Origin: an uncultured Oscillospiraceae bacterium
GTDB lineage: Bacteria; Bacillota; Clostridia; Oscillospirales; Oscillospiraceae
Direction of reading: 5' to 3'
Assembly (NCBI GenBank): GCA_944387285.1
Contig: CALXEH010000003.1
Span: 18,484-82,483, forward strand
DNA: 64,000 bases
Of the stretch, positions 41,553 through 52,314 are shown one piece after another. The position numbers and the translations under genes are program-made. The first letter of the stretch is position 1; every line of letters begins with the position of its first letter. Below the pieces are notes generated by a model. That model worked only from the letters and a program-made list of their open reading frames with translations. It was not told the origin of the DNA and did not search any database.

Positions 41553-42011
41553 TCAGCCGCGCAGGAAGGCCAGCACGTCGGCGGCGTTGGTGTCGGGCTT
41601 GACCTTGGGCATGACCTTTTCGATGACGCCGTCCGGGCCGATGACGAAGGTCGAGCGCACGACGCCCATGGCGACCTTGCCGTAGTTCTTCTTCTCCTGC
41701 CAGACGCCGTAGGCCTCTATGGCCTGGCGCTCCGGGTCGGAGAGCAGGATGAAAGGCAGGCCGTGCTTTTCCGCGAACTTCGCGTGGGAGGCCGCGGAAT
41801 CGCGGCTGACGCCTATGACCACGGCGCCGAGCGCCTCAAACTCCGCATAGGCCCCGGCAAAGGCGCAGGCCTGCCTGGTGCAGCCCGGCGTGTTGTCGCG
41901 GGAATAGAAATAGAGCACGACGCGCCGCCCGGCAAAATCCGAGAGCGAGACGGGCCTGCCGTCCTTGTCCGGCAGCGTAAATCCTGGGGCCTTCATTCCG
42001 GCTTCGAGCAT
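41553..42011 (-). CDS. bcp: Bcp/PrxQ-type thiol peroxidase
   Basis: A 152-aa peroxiredoxin that reduces hydroperoxides. The peroxidatic C44 lies in NTPGCTRQAC and the resolving C49 five residues later, the PrxQ arrangement. FTLPDKDGRPVSLSDFAGRR and the C-terminal RSTFVIGPDGVIEKV complete the fold. AGGAGGTAAGATAAA precedes the start. It fits an oxygen-stress role in an anaerobe. Confidence 0.92.
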   Translation of the reverse strand: MLEAGMKAPGFTLPDKDGRPVSLSDFAGRRVVLYFYSRDNTPGCTRQACAFAGAYAEFEALGAVVIGVSRDSAASHAKFAEKHGLPFILLSDPERQAIEAYGVWQEKKNYGKVAMGVVRSTFVIGPDGVIEKVMPKVKPDTNAADVLAFLRG

Positions 42012-42032
42012 TTTATCTTACCTCCTGTGGAT

Positions 42033-42530
42033 TTATTCATCGCGGCAGGCCCCGTCCCCGGCCAGGGCCAGGAGCGTGCCGCCCGTGAGGCGGTAGGTCG
42101 TCCATTCGTCCATGGGCCGCGCGCCGAGCGAGAGATAGAAGTCGATGCTGGGCCGGTTCCAGTCCAGACAGGCCCACTCCAGCCGTCCGCAGCCCCTCGA
42201 GACCGCTATGCGCGCCAGCTCGCCCAGCAGCGCCCGGCCGCAGCCGCGGCCCCTGTAGGCCTCCTTCACGAACAGGTCCTCCAGATATATGCCGCCGCGG
42301 CCCAGGAAGGTCGAGAAATTCCCGAAAAACAGGGCAAATCCCACCTCCCGGCCGTCCAGGACGGCAAAGATGACCTCGGCCGCGTGCCGCTCGAAGAGCC
42401 ACTCGCGCAGCAGGCCCTCCGTCGCGACGACCTCGCCGGACATGTGCTCGTACTCGGCCAGCTCTCGTATGAAATCCAGTATCAGCGGCAGGTCCGCCTC
42501 GACGGCCCGCCTGAAGCTCGGCTGTTCCAA
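42033..42530 (-). CDS. GNAT-family N-acetyltransferase
   Basis: A 165-aa protein with the acetyl-CoA site in LEDLFVKEAYRGRGCGRALL and LGARPMDEWTTYRL at the end; the pattern resembles diamine/spermidine acetyltransferases. The substrate is not determined. It is the first gene of a - strand run with bcp (21 bases apart), Nudix and the DUF5655-like gene. Confidence 0.88.
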   Translation of the reverse strand: MEQPSFRRAVEADLPLILDFIRELAEYEHMSGEVVATEGLLREWLFERHAAEVIFAVLDGREVGFALFFGNFSTFLGRGGIYLEDLFVKEAYRGRGCGRALLGELARIAVSRGCGRLEWACLDWNRPSIDFYLSLGARPMDEWTTYRLTGGTLLALAGDGACRDE

Positions 42531-42608
42531 CTCGCCACCTCCATATCACCCGCTTATCATACCACAGCCCGGCGCGTTTGAACAGCCAAAATAGCGCCTC
42601 CTTCGCGC

Positions 42609-43049
42609 TCAGAGCGCCTCCAGCCGCTCCACGATGAGGTCCAGCACCCTGTAGAAGACGGCCAGCTCCTCCTCGCTGATGCCGCCGCTGACGCTTTGCA
42701 GCTTCTCGTCCACTATGCCTGCCATCTGCGCCGCGGCCAGCCGGCCCTCCTGCGTCAGCTGCAGGCGCGAGCGATAGCGCCTCCGGCTGCCCTCGTGCGC
42801 CTCGCCCTCAAGCAGCCCGCGCTCCGTCAGCTCGCCCGTCACCCGCGAGACCTGCGCCCTGTCCACGCCGCAGGCCGCGGCAAGCTCCGTCGCCGTCATG
42901 CCCTCCGGCTCGTCGTAGAGCGCCAGCAGGCAGGACACATGCACGCCGCGCAGTCCGTAGCCGCGCACGTTCTCCGTCTTCGCCCGCTGCAGCGCCTTCT
43001 CCGCCCGCGATATCAGCCCGCTGAACCTGCTGAACCTGTCCATATACAA
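42609..43049 (-). CDS. MarR-family transcriptional regulator
   Basis: A 146-aa winged-helix regulator; the recognition region is MTATELAAACGVDRAQVSRV with the wing at GEAHEGSRRRYRSRLQLT. TTG 43049 has AGGAGG eight bases upstream; ATG 43043 is the alternative. It is divergent from the DegV gene, and the shared intergenic region holds two TGTTGA/TCAACA dyads placed over the DegV promoter. It probably represses DegV expression and its own. Confidence 0.9.
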   Translation of the reverse strand: MYMDRFSRFSGLISRAEKALQRAKTENVRGYGLRGVHVSCLLALYDEPEGMTATELAAACGVDRAQVSRVTGELTERGLLEGEAHEGSRRRYRSRLQLTQEGRLAAAQMAGIVDEKLQSVSGGISEEELAVFYRVLDLIVERLEAL

Positions 43050-43087
43050 GCCAATCGCCTCCTGTCGCGTCCAGCATACAACAAAGA

Positions 43088-43137
43088 TGTTGACAAGTCA
43101 ACAATTTTGCGGTATAGTTTGTTGACTGCTCAACAAA
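43088..43137 (+). promoter_or_regulatory. DegV promoter with two MarR-type operators
   Basis: TTGACA (43090-43095), 17-base spacer and TATAGT (43113-43118). The palindrome TGTTGACAAGTCAACA (43088-43103) covers the -35, and TTTGTTGACTGCTCAACAAA (43118-43137) covers the start region. The two sites share the TGTTGA/TCAACA arm. The adjacent MarR gene is the expected binder. Confidence 0.8.
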
Positions 43138-43154
43138 TCAGGGAGGAAACACAA

Positions 43155-44003
43155 ATGGGGATCAGGATAATCACGGATTCCACTTCGGACTTTGGGCCTT
43201 GGGAGGCTGTTGGCCTGGGCCTGGGCATAGTGCCGCTGAAGACCCGTTTCGGGACGGAGGAGTACATAGACGGCGTGACGATAACGCCGCGGGAGTTTTA
43301 CGAGAAGCTGATAGAGGGCGACGTGCTGCCGACGACGAGCCAGCCTTCGCCGGCGGAGTTTGAGGCGGAGTTTGCCAAGGCGGTGGACGCGGGCGACGAG
43401 GTCGTGGCGATAACGATATCGGGCGAGCTGTCGGGCACCTATCAGAGTGCGGTGATAGCGGCGGAGCGTTTTGGCGACAGGGTGCATGTAGTGGACAGCC
43501 GCAGCGCGTCCATAGGCGCGCAGATACTGGTGAGGCTGGCCATGCGGCTGCTGGCGGGCGGCATGTCTGCGCCCGAGCTGGCCGAAAGGCTGGAGCGTGA
43601 ACGTGAGCGGATAAGCGTGATCGCGCTTTTGGACACGCTGGAATATCTCAAGCGCGGCGGGCGCATTTCGTCGGCGGTGGCCTTTGCGGGCGGCATACTT
43701 TCCATCAAGCCGGTCGTGACGATAATAGAAGGGCACATCCAGCTCGTAGGCAAGGCCCGCGGCTCGAAAAACGGCAACAACCTGCTGACGGAGTACATCA
43801 AAAAATGCGGCGGGGTGGACTTCACCATGCCGCTGATGCTGGGCTATACGGGCATATCCGACGCCCTGCTGCAGAAGTATGTGCGTGACAGCGCCCATCT
43901 CTGGGCGGGCCACGCCTCCGAGCTGCCGGTGAGCGCCATAGGCTCCGTAATAGGCACGCACGGCGGCCCCGGCGCCGTGGCCGTGGCCTTCTTCCACAAC
44001 TGA
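43155..44003 (+). CDS. DegV-family fatty-acid-binding protein
   Basis: A 282-aa protein of the DegV (FakB-like) family that binds fatty acids for phosphorylation by FakA. IRIITDSTSDF at the start, VLPTTSQPSPAEF, ITISGELSGTYQSA and KRGGRISSAVAFAGGILSIKP are characteristic. GGGAGG precedes ATG 43155. Pairing with a MarR repressor and two operators suggests that it responds to a lipid-like signal. A strong terminator follows. Confidence 0.9.
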   Translation: MGIRIITDSTSDFGPWEAVGLGLGIVPLKTRFGTEEYIDGVTITPREFYEKLIEGDVLPTTSQPSPAEFEAEFAKAVDAGDEVVAITISGELSGTYQSAVIAAERFGDRVHVVDSRSASIGAQILVRLAMRLLAGGMSAPELAERLERERERISVIALLDTLEYLKRGGRISSAVAFAGGILSIKPVVTIIEGHIQLVGKARGSKNGNNLLTEYIKKCGGVDFTMPLMLGYTGISDALLQKYVRDSAHLWAGHASELPVSAIGSVIGTHGGPGAVAVAFFHN

Positions 44004-44014
44004 GCTGAGAAGGG

Positions 44015-44050
44015 AACTGCCCCGCTTCCTTGGAAGCGGGGCAGTTTTTT
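44015..44050 (+). terminator. Terminator of the DegV gene
   Basis: AACTGCCCCGCTTCC (44015-44029) pairs with 44032-44046 and runs into TTTTTT. It overlaps the end of the convergent V-ATPase D gene and may serve that strand weakly. Confidence 0.88.
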
Positions 44051-44702
44051 AGTATTCGAAGTTGTGGGCCTTTTCGAGCACCATGTCCTTGACCTTCATC
44101 AGGCGGACCTTGGTGGAGCTCTCGTTTTCCTCGAGCTTCATCGAAATGTAGCGGATGCTCTCCTCAAAGTTGGGTATCATGACGTATTCCAGCGCGTTGA
44201 CGCGGCGGCGGGTCTTTTCGATCTCCTCTGCCAGCAGCTGCATGGTCTTTTCGACCTGGGCCAGCTCCAGCATGTCCTCGAACACCTTGGCCAGCTTTTC
44301 CAGCGCGTCGTCCAGCTCGCCGCTCGTCTGCGCGAAGCCGTAGGGGTAGATCTCCGACGGGTCGTTGTTCTTCGTGCGGAAGCTGTAGACCGGGACGTTG
44401 ACGCTCATGATGTTCTTGAAGCTCATGCCCAGCTCGACGCTCTGCCTCGGATGGAGCAGCGCCTGCTCGAGCATTTCAGGGGACATGATCGTGCTTGCCA
44501 CCGTCAGCGACGCGAACGCGCCCGTCATACCCTCTTCGACCTTGCGGCGCAGCTCCTTGTTCAGCCTCACCACGTCCATGAACTGGCGCATCAGCTCGTC
44601 GCGCTTGTCCTTGAGCAGCTTGTGCCCGCGCCGGGCCGTCTTCAGCCTGCCTTTGAGCTGGTTCAAGACCATTCTGGTCGGGGTTACTGCGGTCTTAGGC
44701 AT
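44049..44702 (-). CDS. atpD: V-type ATPase subunit D (central stalk)
   Basis: A 217-aa coiled-coil rotor subunit that couples catalysis in the A3B3 head to the membrane ring. It opens TPTRMVLNQLKGRLKTARRG, the family signature, and ends with long helices (EKTRRRVNALEYVMIPNFEE). It is the last gene of the nine-gene operon, following subunit B. Confidence 0.93.
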   Translation of the reverse strand: MPKTAVTPTRMVLNQLKGRLKTARRGHKLLKDKRDELMRQFMDVVRLNKELRRKVEEGMTGAFASLTVASTIMSPEMLEQALLHPRQSVELGMSFKNIMSVNVPVYSFRTKNNDPSEIYPYGFAQTSGELDDALEKLAKVFEDMLELAQVEKTMQLLAEEIEKTRRRVNALEYVMIPNFEESIRYISMKLEENESSTKVRLMKVKDMVLEKAHNFEY

Positions 44703-44713
44703 AGGTCACCGCC

Positions 44714-46090
44714 TTACTTGTCTTCCGGCATATACTTCTCGATGTACTCAGGCTTGATGCGCTTGAGCTCCTTCCTCGGAAGTATGCGCAAAAGCTCCCA
44801 GCCAAGGTTGAGCGTCTCCTCGATGGTGCGGTTCGTCTCGTTGCCCTGGCTGACGTACTGGCGCTCAAACTCGTCCGCGAACTTGGCGAAGAGCTTGTCG
44901 TCGTCCGAGAGCGCGGCCTCGCCGAGTATGGTCATGAGCTCCTTGGCGTCCTTGCCGCGGGCATAGGCCGCGAACAGCTGGTTCATCGTGCCGGAGTGGT
45001 CCTCACGGGTCTTGCCCTCGCCGATGCCCTTGTCCTTCAGACGGGAAAGGCTCGGCAGGACGTCCACCGGCGGGACGATGCCCTTGCGGTGCAGCTCACG
45101 GGAGAGGATGATCTGGCCCTCGGTGATGTAGCCGGTCAGGTCGGGGATGGGGTGGGTCTTGTCGTCCTCGGGCATGGTCAGGATGGGTATCATCGTGATG
45201 GAGCCCTTCTTGCCTATACGGCGGCCGGCGCGCTCGTACATCGTCGCAAGGTCGGTGTACAGGTAGCCGGGATAGCCGCGGCGGCCCGGGACCTCTTTCT
45301 TGGCCGCGGAGACCTCACGCAGGGCCTCGGCGTAGTTCGTGATATCGGTCAGGATGACCAGAACGTGCATGTCCTTCTCGAAGGCCAGGTACTCGGCCGC
45401 GGTCAGGGCCATACGCGGGGTGGCGATACGCTCGACGGCGGGGTCGTTGGCGAGGTTCGAGAAGACGACGGTGCGGTCGATGGCGCCGGTGCGGCGGAAG
45501 TCCTGGATGAAGTACTCGGACTCCTCGAACGTGATGCCTATTGCGGCGAACACGACGGCGAAGTTCTCGTTCGCGCCGAGGACTCGCGCCTGACGCGCTA
45601 TCTGCGCGGCCAGGGCCGCGTGCGGCAGGCCGGAGCAGGAGAAGATGGGCAGCTTCTGGCCGCGGACCAGGGTGTTCAGGCCGTCTATCGTGGAGACGCC
45701 CGTCTGGATGAACTCCGCGGGGTAGGCCCTGGCCGCCGGGTTCATCGGCAGGCCGTTGATGTCGCGGTGCGCGTCGGCCAGTATCTCGGGGCCGCCGTCG
45801 ATGGGCTCGCCCATGCCGTTGAAGACGCGGCCGAGCATGTCCTCGGAGACGCCCAGCTCCAGCGGGTGGCCCAGGAAACGCACCTTCGTGCCCGCAAGGT
45901 TGATGCCCTGCGCGGACTCGAACAGCTGCACGACAGCCGTGTCGCCCTCGACCTCGAGGACCTTGCAGCGGCGGACTTCGCCGTTCGGCAGCTCAAGCTC
46001 GCCCAGCTCGTCGTAGGTGACGCCTTCGACCTGCTTGACGACCATCAGAGGATTCGCGACCTCGCGTATAGTCTTATACTCTCTGATCAT
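44714..46090 (-). CDS. atpB: V-type ATPase subunit B (non-catalytic)
   Basis: A 458-aa subunit of the A3B3 head. It has the beta-barrel start [16 protein letters not shown] and nucleotide-domain segments [20 protein letters not shown] and [20 protein letters not shown], but no functional P-loop, as normal for B. The start overlaps the end of subunit A by 4 bases (ATGA at 46087-46090). Confidence 0.95.
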   Translation of the reverse strand: MIREYKTIREVANPLMVVKQVEGVTYDELGELELPNGEVRRCKVLEVEGDTAVVQLFESAQGINLAGTKVRFLGHPLELGVSEDMLGRVFNGMGEPIDGGPEILADAHRDINGLPMNPAARAYPAEFIQTGVSTIDGLNTLVRGQKLPIFSCSGLPHAALAAQIARQARVLGANENFAVVFAAIGITFEESEYFIQDFRRTGAIDRTVVFSNLANDPAVERIATPRMALTAAEYLAFEKDMHVLVILTDITNYAEALREVSAAKKEVPGRRGYPGYLYTDLATMYERAGRRIGKKGSITMIPILTMPEDDKTHPIPDLTGYITEGQIILSRELHRKGIVPPVDVLPSLSRLKDKGIGEGKTREDHSGTMNQLFAAYARGKDAKELMTILGEAALSDDDKLFAKFADEFERQYVSQGNETNRTIEETLNLGWELLRILPRKELKRIKPEYIEKYMPEDK

Positions 46091-47856
46091 TCGTCCTCAC
46101 CTCCCTCGGCTATTTCGGCGATCTCGGCCTTCATTTCCTCGATGATGCCGTCGTAGGTCTTGACGACCTCGTCCTGAGGCACCATCTTGGCGCGGCCTAT
46201 GCGCTCACGCGCGGGTATATTGAAGAGTTTGTTCATGTCTGCGCCGGAGCCTATGGCCTCGCGGCAGACCGTGTCGTACTGCAGCACCATGTCGAGCAGA
46301 CGGAACTGCTTCAGGTAGCTCGAATATGCGTCCTCGTCGATGAAGGCGTTCTGCTGCAGGAAGTCCTCGCGTATCATCTTGGCCGTCTCCATGGTCAGCC
46401 TGTCGGCAGGGGAGAGGGCGTCCTGGCCTACGAGCCTGACGATCTCCTGCAGCTCGGCCTCCTCCTGGAGGATGTGCATGGCCTTGTCGCGGTTCTGCAT
46501 GTACTTCGCGCCGAACTCGCCCTCGTACCAGGGCTTGAGCGTGTCAACGTACAGCGAGTAGGACGTCAGCCAGTTGATGGCGGGGAAGTGCCTGGCGTAG
46601 GCCAGGGAGGAATCCAGCGCCCAGAAGACCTTGACTATACGCATCGTCGCCTGGGAAACAGGCTCAGACGTGTCGCCGCCCGGAGGCGAGACGGCGCCGA
46701 TGGCGGTGACAGAGCCGCGGCGCTCGTCGGAGCCGAGGCATTCCACGACGCCCGCGCGCTCGTAGAACTGGGCCAGACGGCTGGCGAGGTAGGCGGGGTA
46801 GCCTTCTTCGCCGGGCATCTCCTCGAGTCGGCCGGACATCTCACGCAGGGCCTCGGCCCAGCGGGAAGTCGAGTCGGCGAGGACGGCCACGTCGTAGCCC
46901 ATGTCGCGGAAGTACTCCGCTATGGTGATGCCGGTGTAGATGGAGGCCTCACGCGCCGCAACGGGCATGTCGGAGGTGTTCGCTATGAGCACCGTCCTCT
47001 TCATCAGAGGCTCGCCGTTGCGCGGGTCGGTCAGCTCGGGGAACTCCATAAGGACGTCGGTCATCTCGTTGCCGCGCTCGCCGCAGCCTATATAGACGAC
47101 GATATCCACGTCCGACCACTTCGCCAGCTGGTGCTGCACGACGGTCTTGCCAGAGCCGAAGGGCCCGGGGACGGCGGCGGTGCCGCCCTTGGCGATGGGG
47201 AACAGGGTGTCGATGATACGCTGGCCGCTGTTCATCGGCCTTGCCGGGGTGTACTTCTGGCTGTAGGGCCTGGCGATACGCACCGGCCAGTTCTGCACCA
47301 TGGTGAGTTCCTTCGTCTTGCCGTTGTAGTCCTCAAGGACCGCAATGACATGGTCAACGGTGAACTCTCCCTTTTCGATGCTCTTTACCGTGCCGCTCAC
47401 TCCGGGCGGCACCATGATCTTGTGGAGTATGGCGCTCGTCTCCTGCACGGTGCCGAGCACGTCGCCGCCGGCGACATGCTGGCCGGGCTCGGCCACGGGC
47501 ACGAAGTCCCACTTCTTCTCGCGGTTGAGGGCCGCGACCTGGACGCCTCTCGTGATCGTCTCGCCCGTCAGGGCCCTGATCTCGGGCAGGGGACGCTGGA
47601 TGCCGTCATAGATGTTCTCCAGCATGCCGGGGCCGAGCTCCACGGACAGCGGCAGTCCGGTGGTGACGACCTCCGCGCCGGGGCCGAGGCCCGAGGTCTC
47701 CTCATAGACCTGTATCGAAGCGGCGTCGCCCGTCATGTTAAGGATCTCGCCTATGAGCCGCTGGCTGCCCACTCGGACGACGTCCGACACGTTCGCGTCG
47801 GCCAGTCCCTCGGCTACGACCAGCGGGCCCGATACTTTCGTTATAATTCCGCTCAT
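46087..47856 (-). CDS. atpA: V-type ATPase subunit A (catalytic)
   Basis: A 589-aa catalytic subunit. The Walker [14 protein letters not shown] lies near residue 230, and [14 protein letters not shown] with the catalytic Glu and [20 protein letters not shown] follow. ATG 47856 is preferred over TTG 47862 because GAAGG is better spaced. With B, D, F, E, G, C, I and K it forms a complete enzyme. Confidence 0.95.
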   Translation of the reverse strand: MSGIITKVSGPLVVAEGLADANVSDVVRVGSQRLIGEILNMTGDAASIQVYEETSGLGPGAEVVTTGLPLSVELGPGMLENIYDGIQRPLPEIRALTGETITRGVQVAALNREKKWDFVPVAEPGQHVAGGDVLGTVQETSAILHKIMVPPGVSGTVKSIEKGEFTVDHVIAVLEDYNGKTKELTMVQNWPVRIARPYSQKYTPARPMNSGQRIIDTLFPIAKGGTAAVPGPFGSGKTVVQHQLAKWSDVDIVVYIGCGERGNEMTDVLMEFPELTDPRNGEPLMKRTVLIANTSDMPVAAREASIYTGITIAEYFRDMGYDVAVLADSTSRWAEALREMSGRLEEMPGEEGYPAYLASRLAQFYERAGVVECLGSDERRGSVTAIGAVSPPGGDTSEPVSQATMRIVKVFWALDSSLAYARHFPAINWLTSYSLYVDTLKPWYEGEFGAKYMQNRDKAMHILQEEAELQEIVRLVGQDALSPADRLTMETAKMIREDFLQQNAFIDEDAYSSYLKQFRLLDMVLQYDTVCREAIGSGADMNKLFNIPARERIGRAKMVPQDEVVKTYDGIIEEMKAEIAEIAEGGEDE

Positions 47857-47869
47857 CTGCAAACCTTCT

Positions 47870-48187
47870 TTACAAAATGTCTGTTCCCACGGCCTTCTCG
47901 ACCGCCGCCTTCAGCGCGGACTGGCCGAGGCCCAGCGGGCCTTCCCTGCCGGGGATGAATATTATCGCGGGACTGGGTACGTCCTTGTACCTGGATATCT
48001 CGTGCTCGAGATACCGGGCCAGGTTCTCCTCAACGTAGATTATCGCGTACTCGACCTCAGATTCCTTCGTCAGGTACCTGAAAGCCTCCTTCGCCTCCTC
48101 GGCGCTGCCCGCCGGGAAGACGTCCAGACCCAGGGCCTTGAAGCCCATGACCGTGTCCCGGCCGCCCAATACTGCAATTTTAAGCAT
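47870..48187 (-). CDS. atpF: V-type ATPase subunit F (central stalk)
   Basis: A 105-aa subunit with the Rossmann-like start [20 protein letters not shown] and [17 protein letters not shown] 48187 overlaps the C gene stop by 8 bases; an in-frame GTG at 48196 is less likely. It sits beside D in the rotor and regulates activity. Confidence 0.9.
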   Translation of the reverse strand: MLKIAVLGGRDTVMGFKALGLDVFPAGSAEEAKEAFRYLTKESEVEYAIIYVEENLARYLEHEISRYKDVPSPAIIFIPGREGPLGLGQSALKAAVEKAVGTDIL

Positions 48188-49181
48188 TGATATCACGCAG
48201 CCTTTCCCGTATGACCTCCGGCTCTATTCCGGCCAGACGCCCCGTCAGTATCATCCTTGCCGCGGTTATCTCCGCCTCGAGCAGCGCCAGATACTCCGTC
48301 ACCGCCTCGATGCCGAAGGGCTTGGTCTTTGCCTGCGCCAGGTAGTTCGACACGGCGTTGTCGCAGGCGAGCTCGAAATCCGTCATCGTGCCGCCCTTCA
48401 TGGCCTCCGCGCCGAGCGCCGCCGCGTGCTCCAGATAGCCCGAGGCGAACACCTGGGCGATGCCCTCGCCGCCCTCGGCGGCCTGGCAGAGCACGTCCCG
48501 GTCAACAGTGCCGCCCGGTACCAGCGCCGTCAGCATGAAGTCGCGGTCCTTGCCCATGCGCACCGTGCGCACCGCCGCGCGCAGATTCGCGCTGTCTATC
48601 ATCGTGCGCACATAGCCGCGCACGAACTCGCTGCCCGTGGCCTCCGCCAGCTTCAGCAGCTCGGCGAAATACGCCGCATCCAGCTCAAAGTCGGCCAGCT
48701 GCGGGTTGCCCGTGCGGGCCAGGACGCTCCTGGCCTCCTCATAGGCCTTCGCCATGTCGGCGGGCAGGTTCGAGAGCGTCTCCTCCGCCACGGCCTCCTT
48801 GAGCTTCGCCGCCGGGACCCTGCCGCAGTCGGACAGCAGCCGGTCGCCCGACACCTCCGCGCCCGCGGCCTTCACCAGCGTCTTTATATTGTGGTAGTCG
48901 TACTTCAGCCTGAAAATGTCCACGACCTCGGGCTGCGCGGCCATGCCGGCGAGCTCCGCAAAGATATCGCTCCTGTGCTTCGTGAGCGCAGCGTCGATAC
49001 CGGCGGCGTCCGCCTCGGACATGTCCTCATAGCCGCACTCGGCCAGGAGCTTTGCGGCCTCGGCATAGCTGCCCGCGGCGAGCATCCTGTCCATCCTGTC
49101 GCGGCCGAGCATATTGCCCTCGCGCGCGCGCAGCATCGCAGACATAGTCAGATATTCGGTATCCTTCGTCTTCTTAGACAA
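48180..49181 (-). CDS. atpC: V-type ATPase subunit C (V0 d/AC39 type)
   Basis: A 333-aa helical subunit linking the central stalk to the membrane ring. FRLKYDYHNIKTLVKA and KTKPFGIEAVTEYLALLEAE are typical of the AC39/NtpC family. The probable start is TTG 49181, eight bases after GGGGGT; ATG 49145 is the alternative. Confidence 0.9.
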   Translation of the reverse strand: MSKKTKDTEYLTMSAMLRAREGNMLGRDRMDRMLAAGSYAEAAKLLAECGYEDMSEADAAGIDAALTKHRSDIFAELAGMAAQPEVVDIFRLKYDYHNIKTLVKAAGAEVSGDRLLSDCGRVPAAKLKEAVAEETLSNLPADMAKAYEEARSVLARTGNPQLADFELDAAYFAELLKLAEATGSEFVRGYVRTMIDSANLRAAVRTVRMGKDRDFMLTALVPGGTVDRDVLCQAAEGGEGIAQVFASGYLEHAAALGAEAMKGGTMTDFELACDNAVSNYLAQAKTKPFGIEAVTEYLALLEAEITAARMILTGRLAGIEPEVIRERLRDINA

Positions 49182-49225
49182 GTCCTTACCCCCTTGTCCG
49201 TCAGTTTGCGCCGCCGAACGCGGCC

Positions 49226-49828
49226 TCAGCCCTCAAAGAGCACCTCCGCCACGCGCGCCGCAAGCTCTCCCCTCGAGAGCTCCAGCAGTGTGTCCACCGT
49301 GCAGTTGACTTCGATGTCGCCCTGCTTCAAAATGAGCCCGCCTGTCATCTCGCGCGTGTCCGCGGAGAGGGTCAGCACGCCGGCTACGCCCTTCTTGGAG
49401 AGCTGCTCGTTCGCGGCCTTTACGACCTTTGCGCCCACGGCGGCCCTGTCCTTCTTCGAGAGGATGACTTCCTCCTGGCCGGTTATGGAGGCCTCGGCCG
49501 CTTCCCTGGCCAGGAAGGCGACATAGTCAGCCTCCGGCAGCTCGGTGAGCTTGGCCTTGGCCCTGTCGAAAGCCTTCGAGACGGCCTCCTGCTTCATCGT
49601 GAGCACGCCCTTGCGGGCCTCGAGCCGAGCCGTCCTGCCCATGCGCTGTACCCGCTGCTCCGTGTCCTTGACTCCCTCACGCACCAGCTTCCAGTACTGC
49701 TCCTGGGCAAGCCGCTCGTTCTCCGCGCGGATCTCCGCGCAGCGCGCTTCGGACTCGGCGCGGATGGCGGCACATTCCGCCTCCGCGTCCGCCCTGATGC
49801 GAGCGGTTATTTTTTCGATTCCGTTCAT
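49226..49828 (-). CDS. atpE: V-type ATPase subunit E (peripheral stalk)
   Basis: A 200-aa subunit. The long N-terminal coiled coil (residues 1-100, Ala/Glu/Arg-rich) pairs with subunit G; the C-terminal domain contains GGLILKQGDIEVNCTVDTLL, the typical E signature. It anchors the head against rotation. Confidence 0.9.
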   Translation of the reverse strand: MNGIEKITARIRADAEAECAAIRAESEARCAEIRAENERLAQEQYWKLVREGVKDTEQRVQRMGRTARLEARKGVLTMKQEAVSKAFDRAKAKLTELPEADYVAFLAREAAEASITGQEEVILSKKDRAAVGAKVVKAANEQLSKKGVAGVLTLSADTREMTGGLILKQGDIEVNCTVDTLLELSRGELAARVAEVLFEG

Positions 49829-49859
49829 GGCAGTCCCAACCTTGCCGATCAGGCGCCGC

Positions 49860-50357
<498 letters not shown>

Positions 50358-52313
50358 TTATTTGTCGGTTGTCGCGACGTTTACAAATTTAGTGTTTATC
50401 TCAAGCGGTCTGAACGGCTTGCCGCCGTCCTTGTAGAACTTGCCGAAATACTCGAGGCACTGCAGCCTCAGGTCATGTACGAAGCAGCCGAGCAGGTTCA
50501 GCGCAAAGTTGAGCGCGTTGCCGGCTATGGAGATGATGAGGAACACGACTATGTTCCCGGCTATCGCGCCGATGGTGTTGAACACCTGCGCGATGACGCT
50601 GCCCGCCAGCATGAGGGCCATGAGACGCGAATAGCTCAGTATGTCGCCGAAGTAACCGGTCACGCCGTTGTACACGGCCCCGATGAAGCCGGAGAAGATG
50701 CCGAAGCCCTTCTTGCCCCTGCCGGAGCCGATGGCCAGCATCACGATGCCGATGACGAGCACCACGGGCACGCCCGCGACGCTGCCGATGCCCAGCGCGG
50801 CCAGGCCGCCGCCGATGAAGATGACCCACCAGGTGCCCTCTTCAAACACGGCCCCGAACACGTCGCCGGACTTGCACTTTTCCACAAAGCTGATGATCAT
50901 GCCCGTGATGATCTGGATGACGCCCAGCACCATCGCGCCCAGGAGGATCATGATGGTGTCATTGAGCGGGGTGAACAGCGCGGGCAGGCCCTGCCAAGTG
51001 GTATCCGGGTTTATTATCTTGGCTATCTGGAGCGGGGCGTCGCCGAAGAAGCCGCCCGTTATCGCGCCCCAGATGGTGGTCGTGATGCCGCACCAGAGCA
51101 TGAGCTCGAAGAAGTTCCTCATGCCCCTCTTGGGCCGCTTCTTGCCCAGCACCAGCGCCGCCAGGATTATCATGAGTATGCCGTAACCCATGTCGGCGAG
51201 CATGATGCCGTAAAACAGGATGAAGAAGGGCGCCATGAGCGGGTTCGGGTCCACGCCGTCGTAGGCGGGGAGCGAATACATCTCAGTGACCATGTTCATC
51301 GCGCGGGTGAACTTGTTGTTTTTGAGCTTGACGGGCACATCGGGGTACTCGTCCTCGGCCGGCTGCGAGGTCTCCCAGGCGCAGTCGTACTTTGCCAGCA
51401 CCGCCGCGAGCTCCTGCTCCTTCTCCTCGGGCACCCAGCCCTGGAGGCAGATGGCGGTCTCGGTCTGCATGAGCCGGGTCTCCGCCTCGGCGCGCGCGAT
51501 CTTGGTCGTCATGGTGTCGGCGCGCAGCTTGAGCTCGGCCCTGTGCGGGGCTTCGGCGGCGATGGCCGAGGCCAGCTCGCCGTTTTCGCTGTTGAGTTCC
51601 GCAATTTTCTTTTCGCTTTTTTCAGCCGCCTGCCTGGCCGTGCAGTCGAACTCGCCGGGGCCCATGAGGTTGAAGCCCAGGGGCCGCAGCGCCTCGAGCG
51701 CCGCGTCCAGCTCATCCCTCAGGCAGACCAGCAGCACATAGTGCAGGCTCCTGTCGTCCGAGACGCGGAAGAGCTGGGCCTCCGGGGCCGCGGCGCCGAG
51801 AGCGGCGTCCGCCTCCGTCATGTCCAGCGCGGCCGGCAGGGAAGCCGTCATCGCGGCGGCGCGCTCCGTGCCCTTGCAGGAGAGCGGCAACTCGAGCGGC
51901 AGCCAGGGCGCGAGAGCCTCCAGCGTGGACTGCTCCCTCTGGATCTCGGCGTTGTTGCGCCTTATCCGCTCCTCCAGCTCCATGAGCTTTTCCGCCAGCT
52001 CTGTGCTTCCGGCCAGCTTGCCCTCGTCGAGCAGGTCCTTAACATCGGCGTCCGGCAGCGGCTTTAAAAAGCCCGTTTTTTCCGGAGCGTACTTGTCCAG
52101 CAGCTTCACCGCGTTCGTGAGCTCCGCATGCTGTGCCTTGACCTTTGACAGCTCTGCGGAGTCGCAGCGGCTCAGGGCCGGATACGCCTCCTCCGGAAGC
52201 TCGGCAGGTTCGCTGACCTCGACGCAGCCCAGAAGCAAAAGCTCCCGCAGCAGCGTCTGCCTGTCCGCAGACATGGCCAGCAGCCGCAGCTTTTTCATCT
52301 TTACTATCGCCAT
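50358..52313 (-). CDS. atpI: V-type ATPase subunit I (stator/membrane)
   Basis: A 651-aa subunit. Residues 1-330 are a soluble, coiled-coil-rich arm (with RIRRNNAEIQREQSTLEA), and the rest holds about seven to eight membrane helices including FFILFYGIMLADMGYGILMI, a typical I/a motif, and GYFGDILSYSRLMALMLAG. It provides the ion half-channels next to the K ring. Confidence 0.92.
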   Translation of the reverse strand: MAIVKMKKLRLLAMSADRQTLLRELLLLGCVEVSEPAELPEEAYPALSRCDSAELSKVKAQHAELTNAVKLLDKYAPEKTGFLKPLPDADVKDLLDEGKLAGSTELAEKLMELEERIRRNNAEIQREQSTLEALAPWLPLELPLSCKGTERAAAMTASLPAALDMTEADAALGAAAPEAQLFRVSDDRSLHYVLLVCLRDELDAALEALRPLGFNLMGPGEFDCTARQAAEKSEKKIAELNSENGELASAIAAEAPHRAELKLRADTMTTKIARAEAETRLMQTETAICLQGWVPEEKEQELAAVLAKYDCAWETSQPAEDEYPDVPVKLKNNKFTRAMNMVTEMYSLPAYDGVDPNPLMAPFFILFYGIMLADMGYGILMIILAALVLGKKRPKRGMRNFFELMLWCGITTTIWGAITGGFFGDAPLQIAKIINPDTTWQGLPALFTPLNDTIMILLGAMVLGVIQIITGMIISFVEKCKSGDVFGAVFEEGTWWVIFIGGGLAALGIGSVAGVPVVLVIGIVMLAIGSGRGKKGFGIFSGFIGAVYNGVTGYFGDILSYSRLMALMLAGSVIAQVFNTIGAIAGNIVVFLIISIAGNALNFALNLLGCFVHDLRLQCLEYFGKFYKDGGKPFRPLEINTKFVNVATTDK

Positions 52314-52314
52314 A

